64,000 nucleotides of DNA from Candidatus Acetothermia bacterium (lineage in GTDB: Bacteria > Bipolaricaulota > Bipolaricaulia > RBG-16-55-9), in assembly GCA_016201405.1 (NCBI GenBank), contig JACQCZ010000014.1, positions 170,631 through 234,630 on the forward strand, in the 5' to 3' direction. A program made the position numbers and the translations under genes. Below the pieces are notes generated by a model, which saw nothing but the letters and a program-made list of their open reading frames with translations, ran no database searches and was not told the DNA's origin. Every line of letters starts with the position of its first letter. The stretch's first letter is position 1. This document shows positions 35,520 to 45,721 of the stretch, piece by piece.

Positions 35520-36752
35520 TTGGGGACCCAGCATCTGACGCGCGATGGTTATCTTCTTTTTAGCTCACGAATTGTGCGCCTCTTTGCCTATGGCTTTTTG
35601 TCGATCATCTTTGCCCTTTATCTGGCCGAGATTGGACTGACGGAGATTGAGATTGGCGCGCTGCTCACGCTCACTCTGCTGGGTGACGCGGCCATCTCGT
35701 TTTGGATCACCGCATCCGCAGACCGGCTTGGAAGGCGAAGCATGCTGCTGGTCGGATCCGGCTTGATGCTCCTTGCCGGACTCGCTTTCGGGCTGACTGA
35801 CGTCTTTTGGGTTCTGATCATCGCTGCCATCATTGGAGTAATCAGTCCAAGCGGAAATGAAGTGGGCCCTTTTCTGCCCATTGAGCAAGCGGCTCTAACG
35901 CAAATCATTCAAGATCGCCAGCGCACAGCCATCTTGGCCTGGTACAACTTGGCCGGATCTGTAGCCACCGCTCTTGGTGCACTCTCGGGTGGAATCCTCT
36001 CGCAAGCGATCCACTCTGCGGGAGCTTCACAGCTCATGAGTTATAGAATCATTCTATTTATTTATGCGCTTTTGGGGATCGCGCTCGCATCGATTTTTTT
36101 TAAGCTCACGAGTGGCATTGAAGTCAAGAATACTAAGCCAAGTCAGAGCATAATAAAGACAAGATTAGGACTCCACCGCTCGCTCCCCATTGTTTTGAGA
36201 CTGAGTGGGCTATTCGCTCTCGATGCCTTTGCAGGGGGGCTGGTGATTCAAAGTCTTATGGCATACTGGTTCCATGTGCAATTTGAAGTTGAGCCTGCCA
36301 TTCTGGGAGGCATTTTCTTTGGAGCCAATGCCCTATCGGGCATATCGGCCTTAGCGGCTGCACGCATCTCTGAGAAGTTTGGGTTGATCAACACGATGGT
36401 CTGGACGCATATTCCCTCTAACATTCTGCTCATTCTGATTCCATTGATGCCTTCGCTCGGATGGGCAATTGCCATCTTATTGCTGAGATTTAGCATCTCC
36501 CAAATGGATGTCCCGACGCGGCAATCGTACACAATGGCCGTTGTAGACCCCGATGAGCGCTCTGCGGCGGCAGGAGTGACCAATATCGCCCGCTCCCTTG
36601 GAAGCTCGCTCTCTCCATCGATTACGGGCGCACTCTTTGGCATGGGTCTCACGAGCATTCCCTTTTTACTGGCAGGTGGACTGAAGATTATTTACGATCT
36701 GGCCCTCTTTTTTAGCTTTCGCAGCATCAAGCCACCCGAAGAGAGAAGCTAA
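35520..36752 (+). CDS. Major facilitator superfamily transporter
   Basis: A 410-residue membrane protein with about 12 helices and the MFS loop motif after helix 2 (SADRLGRRSML). A second such pattern is in the middle (AARISEKFGL). The only plausible start is TTG at 35520, because no ATG occurs before helix 1. A TATAAT at 35505-35510 lies so close that a nearly leaderless mRNA is possible. The substrate is unknown. It converges on the 16S rRNA gene. Confidence 0.8.
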   Translation: MGTQHLTRDGYLLFSSRIVRLFAYGFLSIIFALYLAEIGLTEIEIGALLTLTLLGDAAISFWITASADRLGRRSMLLVGSGLMLLAGLAFGLTDVFWVLIIAAIIGVISPSGNEVGPFLPIEQAALTQIIQDRQRTAILAWYNLAGSVATALGALSGGILSQAIHSAGASQLMSYRIILFIYALLGIALASIFFKLTSGIEVKNTKPSQSIIKTRLGLHRSLPIVLRLSGLFALDAFAGGLVIQSLMAYWFHVQFEVEPAILGGIFFGANALSGISALAAARISEKFGLINTMVWTHIPSNILLILIPLMPSLGWAIAILLLRFSISQMDVPTRQSYTMAVVDPDERSAAAGVTNIARSLGSSLSPSITGALFGMGLTSIPFLLAGGLKIIYDLALFFSFRSIKPPEERS

Positions 36753-36870
36753 CAGGCTCATCGTTCAGCATCGACTCCAACTGAGATTACGGCATCTCTT
36801 TTGCGCCCGAAGAGCTTGCAAAGATCCCCGATGGTGCACTACTGAGGAATCGTCAATTTTTGGGTGGAAG

Positions 36871-36893
36871 AAAGCCTGAAATTAGCAGGCTCT
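36871..36893 (-). terminator. Putative terminator of the 16S rRNA transcript
   Basis: On the minus strand AGAGCCTG pairs with CAGGCTTT (one G-U pair) over a 7-base loop, followed by CTTCC. It lies about 150 bases beyond the mature 16S end and past the processing stem. No 23S, 5S or tRNA gene lies between. Confidence 0.5.
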
Positions 36894-36967
36894 GATGGAC
36901 CCTGTCTGGCTAGAATTCATTAGGGATGAATTTAGAACTGGAGCATTTTGAGGCAGGATGAGAATGC

Positions 36968-36989
36968 TGGATAGCATAGGGAAGACATC
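36968..36989 (-). other. 3' arm of the 16S rRNA precursor processing stem
   Basis: In RNA, this trailer pairs with the leader arm at 38609-38631. There are 12 perfect pairs (leader TGGATAGCATAG), then 4 (GGAA) and 5 (ACATC), with two single-base bulges. Such stems bring the ends of pre-16S together for RNase III-type cleavage. Confidence 0.75.
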
Positions 36990-37038
36990 AAATACAAATC
37001 GCTCTTCGCGTATTAGACGAGCTTTGTTGTGTCTAAAG

Positions 37039-38599
<1,561 letters not shown>

Positions 38600-38608
38600 A
38601 ATTGACAT

Positions 38609-38631
38609 GGATGTTTCCGCTATGCTATCCA
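38609..38631 (-). other. 5' arm of the 16S rRNA precursor processing stem
   Basis: The leader arm is complementary to 36968-36989 (see that entry). It ends about 10 bases before the mature 16S 5' end. Confidence 0.75.
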
Positions 38632-38635
38632 CTTC

Positions 38636-38646
38636 TCAAAGAACGA
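38636..38646 (-). promoter_or_regulatory. boxA-like antitermination element of the rRNA leader
   Basis: GTTCTTTGA on the transcribed strand resembles the boxA elements of bacterial rRNA leaders, which recruit NusB/S10. It lies between the rRNA promoter and the processing stem. Confidence 0.5.
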
Positions 38647-38675
38647 TCGCGTTAACTTGAGCGATTTGTTCGCCC

Positions 38676-38704
38676 ACTATAGCACGCAGCATAGGCACTG
38701 TCAA
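38676..38704 (-). promoter_or_regulatory. 16S rRNA promoter
   Basis: On the minus strand TTGACA, a 17-base spacer and TATAGT form a near-consensus sigma70 promoter about 75 bases upstream of the mature 16S end. It is the best promoter match seen in the window, as expected for an rRNA unit. Confidence 0.8.
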
Positions 38705-38778
38705 GTCACGTATATCGCACTGAGTCCAAACCCGTGTCCTTGATGGGAAAAGCCAAATTTTATTAGAGTGTTCGATGT

Positions 38779-39741
38779 ATGGATCTTCACAAACAGCGCG
38801 TTGGAGTCCTGATGGGCGGCCTCTCGCCAGAACGCGAGATCTCGCTTCGCTCAGGCAAAAATGTCTTCAGCGCTCTCACTCGTCGCGGCTTCCGTGCTGA
38901 AAAGCTCATCGTGGATGACCCGGATATGCTGATTGATTCTCTCAAAAATATTGATATCTTATTCCCCGTTCTTCATGGCGGGATTGGTGAGGATGGAACG
39001 CTCCAGCTCTTATTTGAGATGATGGAGATCCCATATACAGGCTCGCAACCACTCGCCTGCGCGACGGCGATGAACAAGCTCTTTGCCAAGCGCGCCTTTA
39101 AGCGCACACACCTGCCGACGCCAAGTTGTCTGGAGATGGGAAATGAGAGCTGGGATGTCTTCAAAGAGCGCTCAGCGCGTGAGCTGGGTTTTCCATGCGT
39201 AGTAAAACCGATCAATCAGGGCTCAAGTGTTGGTGTTCATATTATTAAAGAGAAGAAGAATTTGGTTCAAGCCTGCAAAGCAGTTCAGAATGAATTTGGC
39301 ACCTTCTTTGTGGAGCGCTACATCCCCGGTATGGAAGTGACAGTTGGGATTCTGCGTATCGATGGGAGAGATCAGGCTCTGCCTCCCATTGAGCTTCGCT
39401 CTAAGAATGAATTTTATGATTACGAAGCAAAATACACGCCTGGCAAGACAGAATTTATCATTCCAGCAAATTTAAATTTGAAGACTTTGGATCAAGTGCA
39501 ACGAGTCAGCCTGGCTGCGCATGAGACACTGGGCTGTTTTGGCTTCTCGCGGGTTGATCTGCGAGTGAGCCCCAAGAACGAACTCTTCTTATTAGAAGTC
39601 AACACCATTCCGGGCATGACCGAGACGAGTGATCTGCCGATGGCTGCAAAAGCTGCCGGTATCTCGTTTGATGAGCTGGTCGAAGCGATGCTGCATACTG
39701 CGCTCGAGAAGAGCCTCTCACTGCAGGCTCTTATTGCATAA
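38779..39741 (+). CDS. ddl: D-alanine--D-alanine ligase
   Basis: A 320-residue ATP-grasp ligase that makes the D-Ala-D-Ala dipeptide of peptidoglycan. Motifs are GGLSPEREISLRSG (residues 13-26), VLHGGIGEDGTLQ, VKPINQGSSVGV and the C-terminal EVNTIPGMTETS metal/ATP site. It is divergent from the 16S gene. Its presence shows a peptidoglycan-making cell. The start ATG has no clear ribosome-binding site. Confidence 0.93.
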   Translation: MDLHKQRVGVLMGGLSPEREISLRSGKNVFSALTRRGFRAEKLIVDDPDMLIDSLKNIDILFPVLHGGIGEDGTLQLLFEMMEIPYTGSQPLACATAMNKLFAKRAFKRTHLPTPSCLEMGNESWDVFKERSARELGFPCVVKPINQGSSVGVHIIKEKKNLVQACKAVQNEFGTFFVERYIPGMEVTVGILRIDGRDQALPPIELRSKNEFYDYEAKYTPGKTEFIIPANLNLKTLDQVQRVSLAAHETLGCFGFSRVDLRVSPKNELFLLEVNTIPGMTETSDLPMAAKAAGISFDELVEAMLHTALEKSLSLQALIA

Positions 39742-39794
39742 GACCTATCATTGCGTCGACACAATCTCATCTTCTATCTCTCACGAATAAGCCA

Positions 39795-39980
39795 CTGGAT
39801 TCCTGCTTCCGCAGGAATGACAATCAGAGAAGAGCAGCAACGATGGGCATTATCAAGCTCGTCATCCCGGACGACGCGGAGCGGAGATCCGGGGTCCAGG
39901 AATCTTTCCAGTCATCTCAAGGCACTGCATTCCTGCTGGAGTCTACCCTGGACTTGATCCGGGGCGGGAATGAGATCCAG
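39795..39980. repeat. Cluster of three REP-like palindromic elements
   Basis: Three units of the dispersed 'GTCATTCC...GGAATCCAG' kind lie together: CTGGATTCCTGC...GCAGGAATGAC (39795-39822), GTCATCCCGGAC...GATCCGGGGTCCAG (39861-39900) and CATTCCTGCTGG...GATCCGGGGCGGGAATG (about 39928-39980). Each is an imperfect palindrome able to form a hairpin. They fill most of the 325-base gap between ddl and the aminotransferase gene; no gene is seen there. Confidence 0.7.
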
Positions 39981-40066
39981 TGAGATGCCACATCCAAACT
40001 CCTGTTGACAGAGAGCCTTCCACACCTGACAATTATTGAGCAACAAATATTTGAAGGGAGAGTCTC

Positions 40067-41266
40067 ATGGCCGGTATCTCAGCGAGAGCCCAAAAGACAC
40101 AGTTCTCGCCCATTCGCAAGTTGAAGCCGCTGGCTGACCAAGCCATCAAAGCAGGCAAGAAGATTTACAACTTAAATATTGGCCAGCCCGATATTCCGAC
40201 GCCAAAAGCCTTTATGGAAGGCGTAAAAAATGCTCCGCCCGTTCTGGCGTATGGCCCATCCCAAGGGCTTGATGAGGCGGTGCGTGCGCTAGCCAATTAT
40301 TATGAGCGCAAAAATATTCTGCTCAAGAATGATGAAATCATCATCACAACGGGCGGGAGCGAAGCGATCAGCTTTGCGCTGATGGCTGTCTGCGATGCGG
40401 GCGATCAAGTTCTTGTGCCTGAGCCCTTCTATACCAATTATAATTCCTACGCCACGATGGCCAATGTTGAGATTCTGCCCATTGCAACCAGCCCCGAGGA
40501 GGGCTTTGCGCTGCCCAGCAAGACGGAGATCGAATCACGAATCACCAGCAGAACAAAAGCGATTCTCTTTTGCAGTCCAGGGAATCCTACTGGAGCCGTT
40601 TATTCACGGAAAGAGAAGGAGATGCTAGGCGAGATTGCCAAAAAACATGACCTTTATCTCATCTCGGACGAAGTCTATCGAGAGTTTGTCTATGATGGCC
40701 TAAAACATACCAGTGTGATGGATCTTCCCGGCCTTGAAGAGCACGCAATTCTCGTAGACAGCATCTCAAAACGCCTCTCTGCTTGTGGAGCACGTATTGG
40801 AGCTCTGACCAGCAAGAACAGAGAGGTGATGAAAGCGACGCTCAAATTTGCGCAAGCGCGTCTCTGCCCGCCTACTCTGGGGCAGCTTGGGTTAATTCGA
40901 TTTATTCAATCCCCGACCTATCAACATGAAATTGATACGATGATTCAGAAATTTGAGAGCCGCAGAAACGTCTTATTCGAGGAGATGCAGAAGATCAAAG
41001 GCGTCTTCTGTCGCAAGCCTCGCGGGGCATTCTATCTGATGCCAAAGCTGCCCGTCGATGATGCAGAGAAATTCTGTGCCTGGCTGCTCACGGATTTTGA
41101 TCTCGATGGCGACACGCTGCTGCTCTCAGCGGCAGCGGATTTCTATCAGACCAAAGGCAAAGGGCGAGATGAAGTTCGCATTGCCTATGTGCTGAACGAG
41201 GATGCATTGAAGCGCTCAATGATCATTTTGGGCGAAGCGTTGAAGGCATACGCAAAGAAGAATTGA
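40067..41266 (+). CDS. Class I/II pyridoxal-phosphate aminotransferase (aspartate-type)
   Basis: A 399-residue fold-type I aminotransferase. Signature features are NIGQPDIPTP, the TTGGSEA cofactor loop, the CSPGNPTGAVYS motif, ISDEVYREF and the PLP-lysine motif DSISKRLSACGARIG. The subgroup is the I-gamma aspartate / aromatic type, so the exact substrate is open. A GGGAGAG ribosome-binding site is present. The stop overlaps or abuts the tlyA start. Confidence 0.88.
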   Translation: MAGISARAQKTQFSPIRKLKPLADQAIKAGKKIYNLNIGQPDIPTPKAFMEGVKNAPPVLAYGPSQGLDEAVRALANYYERKNILLKNDEIIITTGGSEAISFALMAVCDAGDQVLVPEPFYTNYNSYATMANVEILPIATSPEEGFALPSKTEIESRITSRTKAILFCSPGNPTGAVYSRKEKEMLGEIAKKHDLYLISDEVYREFVYDGLKHTSVMDLPGLEEHAILVDSISKRLSACGARIGALTSKNREVMKATLKFAQARLCPPTLGQLGLIRFIQSPTYQHEIDTMIQKFESRRNVLFEEMQKIKGVFCRKPRGAFYLMPKLPVDDAEKFCAWLLTDFDLDGDTLLLSAAADFYQTKGKGRDEVRIAYVLNEDALKRSMIILGEALKAYAKKN

Positions 41267-41295
41267 AGCCAGCCCCAAAGTCATCTTCTAAAAAG

Positions 41296-42084
41296 ATGAG
41301 ACTCGATCAGCTCCTTGTCGAGCGCGCATTGGCCAAGAGCCGCGCAGCCGCTCAGCGCGCTATTGCTGCAGGGGAAGTTCTCGTGGATGGGCAGCTCAAA
41401 GATAAGCCCGCGACTGAAATCTCTCTTTCATCAAAGATCGAACTTAAATCCAAGCCAAAGTATGTCAGCCAGGGTGGACTCAAACTAGAAAAAGCCCTGA
41501 AGGTCTTCAACATCTCTGCCGCAAATAAAATTGGCCTTGACATTGGCGCTTCAACGGGCGGCTTTACTGATTGTTTGATCAAGAACGGCGCTAAGAAAAT
41601 TTTTGCAGTGGATGTAGGCAAAGGACAGCTTGACTGGTCACTCCGGAATGACTCACGAGTCGTTGTGATGGAAGAAGTCAATGCTCGCTATCTAGAGCCA
41701 GAACAGATTGGCGAGCATGTTGATCTGGTCGTTATAGATGTCTCTTTTATCTCGCTTCGCTTAATTCTGCCACAACTCAAATTAATTATTAAAGAGTCTG
41801 GAGAGATTATTACATTAATAAAACCGCAATTTGAAGCAGGACGCAAAAACGTCCAACAGGGTGGTGTAGTCAAAGATCCTTCAGTTCATCAAGATGTGCT
41901 TGAATCTCTCGCAGAGTTTATTGTCACAAAGTTGAGATATTCCATTTGCGGTGCAACGCACTCTCCCATCAAAGGGCCAGCGGGAAATATTGAGTTTCTG
42001 ACTTATCTCAAGCCGATTTCAGACCAGTCCCACAAGATCGACTGGCAGCACGTTGTGAATGATGCCCACCAAGAGTTGGACTAA
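41296..42084 (+). CDS. tlyA: TlyA-type rRNA 2'-O-methyltransferase (S4 + FtsJ-like)
   Basis: A 262-residue protein with an N-terminal S4 RNA-binding domain (MRLDQLLVERALAKSRAAAQ pattern, residues 1-60) and an FtsJ-like methyltransferase domain with the SAM motif DIGASTGGFTD and the catalytic-type VIDVSFIS segment. TlyA homologues methylate rRNA cytidines; some also have hemolysin activity reported. I chose ATG 41296 from family alignment; a TTG at 41263 overlapping the previous stop (TTGA) is an alternative that adds 11 basic residues. Confidence 0.88.
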   Translation: MRLDQLLVERALAKSRAAAQRAIAAGEVLVDGQLKDKPATEISLSSKIELKSKPKYVSQGGLKLEKALKVFNISAANKIGLDIGASTGGFTDCLIKNGAKKIFAVDVGKGQLDWSLRNDSRVVVMEEVNARYLEPEQIGEHVDLVVIDVSFISLRLILPQLKLIIKESGEIITLIKPQFEAGRKNVQQGGVVKDPSVHQDVLESLAEFIVTKLRYSICGATHSPIKGPAGNIEFLTYLKPISDQSHKIDWQHVVNDAHQELD

Positions 42085-42099
42085 GATTGACAAAATGAA

Positions 42100-42125
42100 A
42101 GCGCCCAGCGGGCTTGCTGGACGCT
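42100..42125. terminator. Hairpin between convergent tlyA and the VOC gene
   Basis: AGCG-c-CCAGC pairs with GCTGG-a-CGCT around GGGCTT. It lies between the two convergent stops (42084 and 42156). T-tracts are weak on both strands. Confidence 0.5.
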
Positions 42126-42155
42126 GTTCAAAGAATCTCTGGGTGAAAAGTCTTC

Positions 42156-42530
42156 TTATTTGCTGAGGCTCTGATAAAACATCAGCTTGTTCCCATCGGG
42201 ATCAAAGAACGTCGTCAGGCTGACCATGCCTTCAATCGTCATGATCTCGCCATCAAACTTGACCCCTTTCTTCTCCAGCTCACCACGCGCAGCTTTAATG
42301 TCTTTGACGCCAAAGGTGAGCGTTGCGCCGCCCTTGACGTCCAACTTCTCAACTTGAGAGAGCCCAACATTGACGCGGGCTACGGGTGACTCTAACTCGC
42401 ACCACCCCATCTCATCCATCTTGTACTGCAGCTTGAAGCCCAAATTGTCTGAGTACCACTTGATCGCCTTGCCCATATCTTTTACAGATAGGGCAGCAGT
42501 TAGCCCGCCGTCATATTGAATCTTGCTCAT
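42156..42530 (-). CDS. VOC (glyoxalase/bleomycin-resistance) superfamily protein
   Basis: A 124-residue vicinal-oxygen-chelate protein with the beta-alpha-beta-beta-beta repeat. Its sequence has a WYSDNLGF motif near residue 26, a central ARVNVGLSQ strand and the FFDPDGNKLMFYQ metal-site motif near the C-terminus. Such proteins act as lyases, dioxygenases or drug-binding proteins; no substrate is predicted. AAGGAGG precedes the ATG. It is divergent from the HxlR-type regulator at 42600, whose operator probably overlaps this promoter. Confidence 0.85.
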   Translation of the reverse strand: MSKIQYDGGLTAALSVKDMGKAIKWYSDNLGFKLQYKMDEMGWCELESPVARVNVGLSQVEKLDVKGGATLTFGVKDIKAARGELEKKGVKFDGEIMTIEGMVSLTTFFDPDGNKLMFYQSLSK

Positions 42531-42542
42531 GATGAATCCTCC

Positions 42543-42595
42543 TTGACATGTAGTAAGAGTACGGTTAGTATACTAGATATAGATTAGAGTGTCAA
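42543..42595. promoter_or_regulatory. Overlapping divergent promoters around a TAGTATACTA palindrome
   Basis: Plus strand: TTGACA (42543-42548), 17 bases, TAGTAT (42566-42571), for the regulator. Minus strand: TTGACA (42590-42595), 17 bases, TATACT (42567-42572), for the VOC gene. The perfect 10-bp palindrome TAGTATACTA (42566-42575) covers both -10 boxes, an ideal site for mutual repression by the neighbouring HxlR protein. Confidence 0.65.
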
Positions 42596-42599
42596 GAGG

Positions 42600-43187
42600 A
42601 TGGCCACGAAACTGAGATCTGCAACAGGAGGCTTCATTTCGCTCTTTCATCACCGGTGGAGCGTACCGATCATCGCTGAGCTCTATCAATCGGGTGGGAC
42701 AAAATTTATTACTCTCATCCACACGCTGGCATTGAGCAGAGATTCTCTGAGCCGAACTCTAAAATCACTGGCTGTGCAAAAGTGGGTCACGCGGAATCCT
42801 GGGTATGGTCACCCCATGCGGCCAGAGTACATTTTGACAGAAAATGGACGAGCGATTGGCCCATTCTGTTTTGATCTGGCACAAAAGATTTCAGAATTAA
42901 GCTTGGAAGAACCCGCATTAAAAAAATGGTCTATGCCTTTGCTTTTTGCCATCTGTTGCTCAATTCATCGTTTCTCAGATCTGCGGGAGGCCTATCCAGA
43001 GATTAGCCCCAAGGCTCTCACAGAGGCACTCAAAGAGATGGCCTCAGCTGGGCTGATTCATCGGGTTGTGCTCGATACCTATCCGCCCTCTGTTGAGTAT
43101 CACATACTCACCCAAGGGCTGAAATTCTGCCCAATCCTTACAGATCTGGTCTCTGCGCTTGACGAAGTAGAGAAGAGTGAATCATAA
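42600..43187 (+). CDS. Transcriptional regulator with two tandem HxlR-type domains
   Basis: A 195-residue protein made of two HxlR-like winged-helix domains. The first (about 8-98) has the WSVPIIAELYQ helix and LSRDSLSRTLKSL recognition helix. The second (about 104-190) repeats the pattern with KWSMPLLFAI and ISPKALTEALKEM. Typical HxlR proteins have one such domain and act as dimers, so this may be a covalent pseudo-dimer. It is divergent from the VOC gene and probably controls it. Confidence 0.75.
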   Translation: MATKLRSATGGFISLFHHRWSVPIIAELYQSGGTKFITLIHTLALSRDSLSRTLKSLAVQKWVTRNPGYGHPMRPEYILTENGRAIGPFCFDLAQKISELSLEEPALKKWSMPLLFAICCSIHRFSDLREAYPEISPKALTEALKEMASAGLIHRVVLDTYPPSVEYHILTQGLKFCPILTDLVSALDEVEKSES

Positions 43188-43258
43188 AAGCACTCCATTT
43201 TTAGATTGAAGAATCTCATGCTAAAGTGAGAGATCAGACTCATCGAATGGAGGAGCTC

Positions 43259-43858
43259 ATGATCAAATCAGAGCAGCAAGATGTGCTGAAGCAGATCGGC
43301 GATCTGGAGCAGGAATTGATGCAGAAGCGCGAGCGATTGACCCAGCTGAAATTAAAACTGCCGGCTGAAGAAGTCAAAGATCACAATCTCAAGAGCTGGG
43401 AAGGCAAGAGCGTAAAGCTGAGCCAGCTCTTTGGCAAACATGATGAGCTCATCGTCATTCACAACATGGGCGCAAGCTGTGCGTACTGCACTCTCTGGGC
43501 AGATGGCTTCAATGGCCTTATCGATCACCTCAATGACCGGGCGTCGTTTGCAGTCGTGACACCGGATGCGCCATCTGCTCAGAAGAAATTTGCAGAGAGC
43601 CGAGGCTGGCGCTTCAAGATGCTCTCCAATGAAGGCTCAAACTTTATCCAGGAGATGGGATTTGTCAAAGTCGAAGGTGGAAAGAATCAATGGCAGCCCG
43701 GCTTTTCGACATTTCACAAAGATTCATCAGGAAAGATCACCCGCACCGCGTATGATTATTTCGGGCCAGGTGATGTCTATTCCAGCCCTTGGCATCTTTT
43801 TGCACTGCTCAAAAAGGGCGTCAATAACTGGGAGCCACAATATCATTACAATAAATAA
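43259..43858 (+). CDS. DUF899-type thioredoxin-like protein
   Basis: A 199-residue protein. The N-terminus (1-35) is a charged helix; the rest resembles a thioredoxin-like fold with HNMGASCAYCTLWADGF, which carries two cysteines in a CAYC arrangement, and the segment AYDYFGPGDVYSSPWH. This matches the DUF899 group seen near regulators in many bacteria. Function is undetermined; a redox role is plausible. GGAGGAG precedes the ATG at 43259. Confidence 0.7.
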   Translation: MIKSEQQDVLKQIGDLEQELMQKRERLTQLKLKLPAEEVKDHNLKSWEGKSVKLSQLFGKHDELIVIHNMGASCAYCTLWADGFNGLIDHLNDRASFAVVTPDAPSAQKKFAESRGWRFKMLSNEGSNFIQEMGFVKVEGGKNQWQPGFSTFHKDSSGKITRTAYDYFGPGDVYSSPWHLFALLKKGVNNWEPQYHYNK

Positions 43859-43867
43859 CCCTTCGCA

Positions 43868-45721
43868 TTGATCCGCAGAGAACGACGCATCTACGCACTA
43901 CAACGCCAAGTCAAGCGGCTTGAGAGACGCAATATTCGATTGCGCTCACTCAGTCGCAGACTTTCCCGTCTGCGCATTGCCTCATTTCTCTTTGGAGTGT
44001 TCGCTGTGATTGGCGTGGCTCTCTGGATTCCACTCTGGACGGCAGAGGTCATTGCTCTCCTTTTGTTTGCGCCATTTGGCTTTGCGGTTGTCGAACACAG
44101 CCGGGTCAATATCGGAATTCGCACAAATCACGCCTTGCGGGAGCTCAAGTCGACACACCTCGCGCGCATTCAACTCGACTGGGGGAAGATTCCCGGCCGC
44201 GAGACCACGACAGGTGGAGATCACCCCTTTGAAATTCATCTCGATATCACTGGAGACCGCTCGCTTCACCAATTGATCGACACATCGACTTCGATTGGCG
44301 GCAGTGATCGCTTGAGAGATTGGCTCCTAAATCCGGTTCCGGACGTTGATGCGATTAAAACAAGACAAACGCTTGTGCAGGAGCTGATACCACTCTCGCG
44401 TTTTCGAGACCGACTCAGCCTACAGTCTGAATTGATCCAGAAGAGGCGCTCCGAGATTCATGAAGGAGATCTCTTCACACAATGGTTGTCGCAACAAAAC
44501 GAGTCAAGCTCATTATGGGTCGCCTTGATTGTCAGCGTGATTATCTGTTTTACCTCAGCCATCCTGATCTTATTGAATAGCGTTGGGCTGCTCCCGTCGT
44601 ACTGGATCTTCACCATGGCGGTGTATGGGCTATTCTTCGTGATTTTGCAGATTCGGCTTGGCACCATGTTTCGTGATGCCATCGCCATTGAAGGGGCCTT
44701 GACCCGATTTGGCGCAGTCTTTCAGTATCTGGAGGAGCAGTCCTACAAGACAAAGCCAAACGTAAAGAGACTGCTCACTCCCTTTCTCTCGCCGACCCAA
44801 AAGCCATCGAACTTGCTAAAAGAGGTCGGAAGAATTGTGGCAGGTGCAAGCCTCCAAAAGAATCAGCTGCTCTGGTTCGGAATCAATCTCTTTGTTCCTT
44901 CAGACATCTATTTTGCGTATAAATTGCAAAAGTGTAAGCAGAAGCTTGCCAAGCTGCTGCCCGGCTGGCTCGATCTCTGGTTTGAGGTCGAAGCGCTTTG
45001 CTCTCTCGCTCATTTTGCCTACCTCAATCCTGATTCCATCTTGCCTCAGATCACAGTTGGTTGGAAACAGCCCGTCTTTTCAGCAACCTCACTCGGCCAC
45101 CCATTAATCGAATCTAAGAGCATGGTGGACAATGATTTCCAGATCAACGAGCTTGGGAAATTAGTGATAATTACGGGGTCAAACATGTCCGGGAAGAGCA
45201 CATTTTTGAGAACGTTAGGCGTAAATCTCTGCCTCGCCTTTGCCGGCGGGCCTGTGATGGCGGAATCGTTCCGAACGAATCTATTCAGAATATTCGCCTG
45301 CATTCGAGTCGGAGATTCATTGGTTGAAGGCGTGTCGTTCTTCTATGCGGAAGTAAAGCGCCTAAAACGACTTCTGACCGAGCTCGAAAATGACAATTCA
45401 TTGCCAGTCTTCTATCTGATTGATGAGATCTTTCGTGGCACGAATAATCGGGAAAGGCTCATTGGGAGCCAGGCGATCATTCGTAAGATTATCCAGTACA
45501 AAGGAGTGGGTGTGCTATCCACTCATGATCTGGAGCTCGTAAAACTGGCCGACGAATTTCTTGCAATTCGCAATTACCACTTTCAAGAAGAGATCATCAA
45601 CGGCCAAATGAGATTTGATTATCGGCTTCGGGAAGGCCCTTGTCCTACTACCAACGCGCTCAAGATTATGGCTCTGGAAGGGCTTCCTATTGAGCTATCA
45701 GAGGATGGAAAGGCAAGATGA
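43868..45721 (+). CDS. Membrane-anchored MutS-like ATPase
   Basis: A 617-residue protein. The C-terminal third is a MutS-family ATPase with Walker A GSNMSGKST (437-445), Walker B YLIDEIFRGTNNRER and the STHDLEL motif. The N-terminus has a basic helix, then two hydrophobic segments (about 36-75), and another pair lies at about 218-260, giving probable four-helix membrane anchoring. The mismatch-recognition domain I of MutS is missing; a lever-like helical region remains. TTG is the likely start. It overlaps the next gene (ATGA). It is a MutS-like family of unknown role, not a canonical repair MutS. Confidence 0.8.
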   Translation: MIRRERRIYALQRQVKRLERRNIRLRSLSRRLSRLRIASFLFGVFAVIGVALWIPLWTAEVIALLLFAPFGFAVVEHSRVNIGIRTNHALRELKSTHLARIQLDWGKIPGRETTTGGDHPFEIHLDITGDRSLHQLIDTSTSIGGSDRLRDWLLNPVPDVDAIKTRQTLVQELIPLSRFRDRLSLQSELIQKRRSEIHEGDLFTQWLSQQNESSSLWVALIVSVIICFTSAILILLNSVGLLPSYWIFTMAVYGLFFVILQIRLGTMFRDAIAIEGALTRFGAVFQYLEEQSYKTKPNVKRLLTPFLSPTQKPSNLLKEVGRIVAGASLQKNQLLWFGINLFVPSDIYFAYKLQKCKQKLAKLLPGWLDLWFEVEALCSLAHFAYLNPDSILPQITVGWKQPVFSATSLGHPLIESKSMVDNDFQINELGKLVIITGSNMSGKSTFLRTLGVNLCLAFAGGPVMAESFRTNLFRIFACIRVGDSLVEGVSFFYAEVKRLKRLLTELENDNSLPVFYLIDEIFRGTNNRERLIGSQAIIRKIIQYKGVGVLSTHDLELVKLADEFLAIRNYHFQEEIINGQMRFDYRLREGPCPTTNALKIMALEGLPIELSEDGKAR

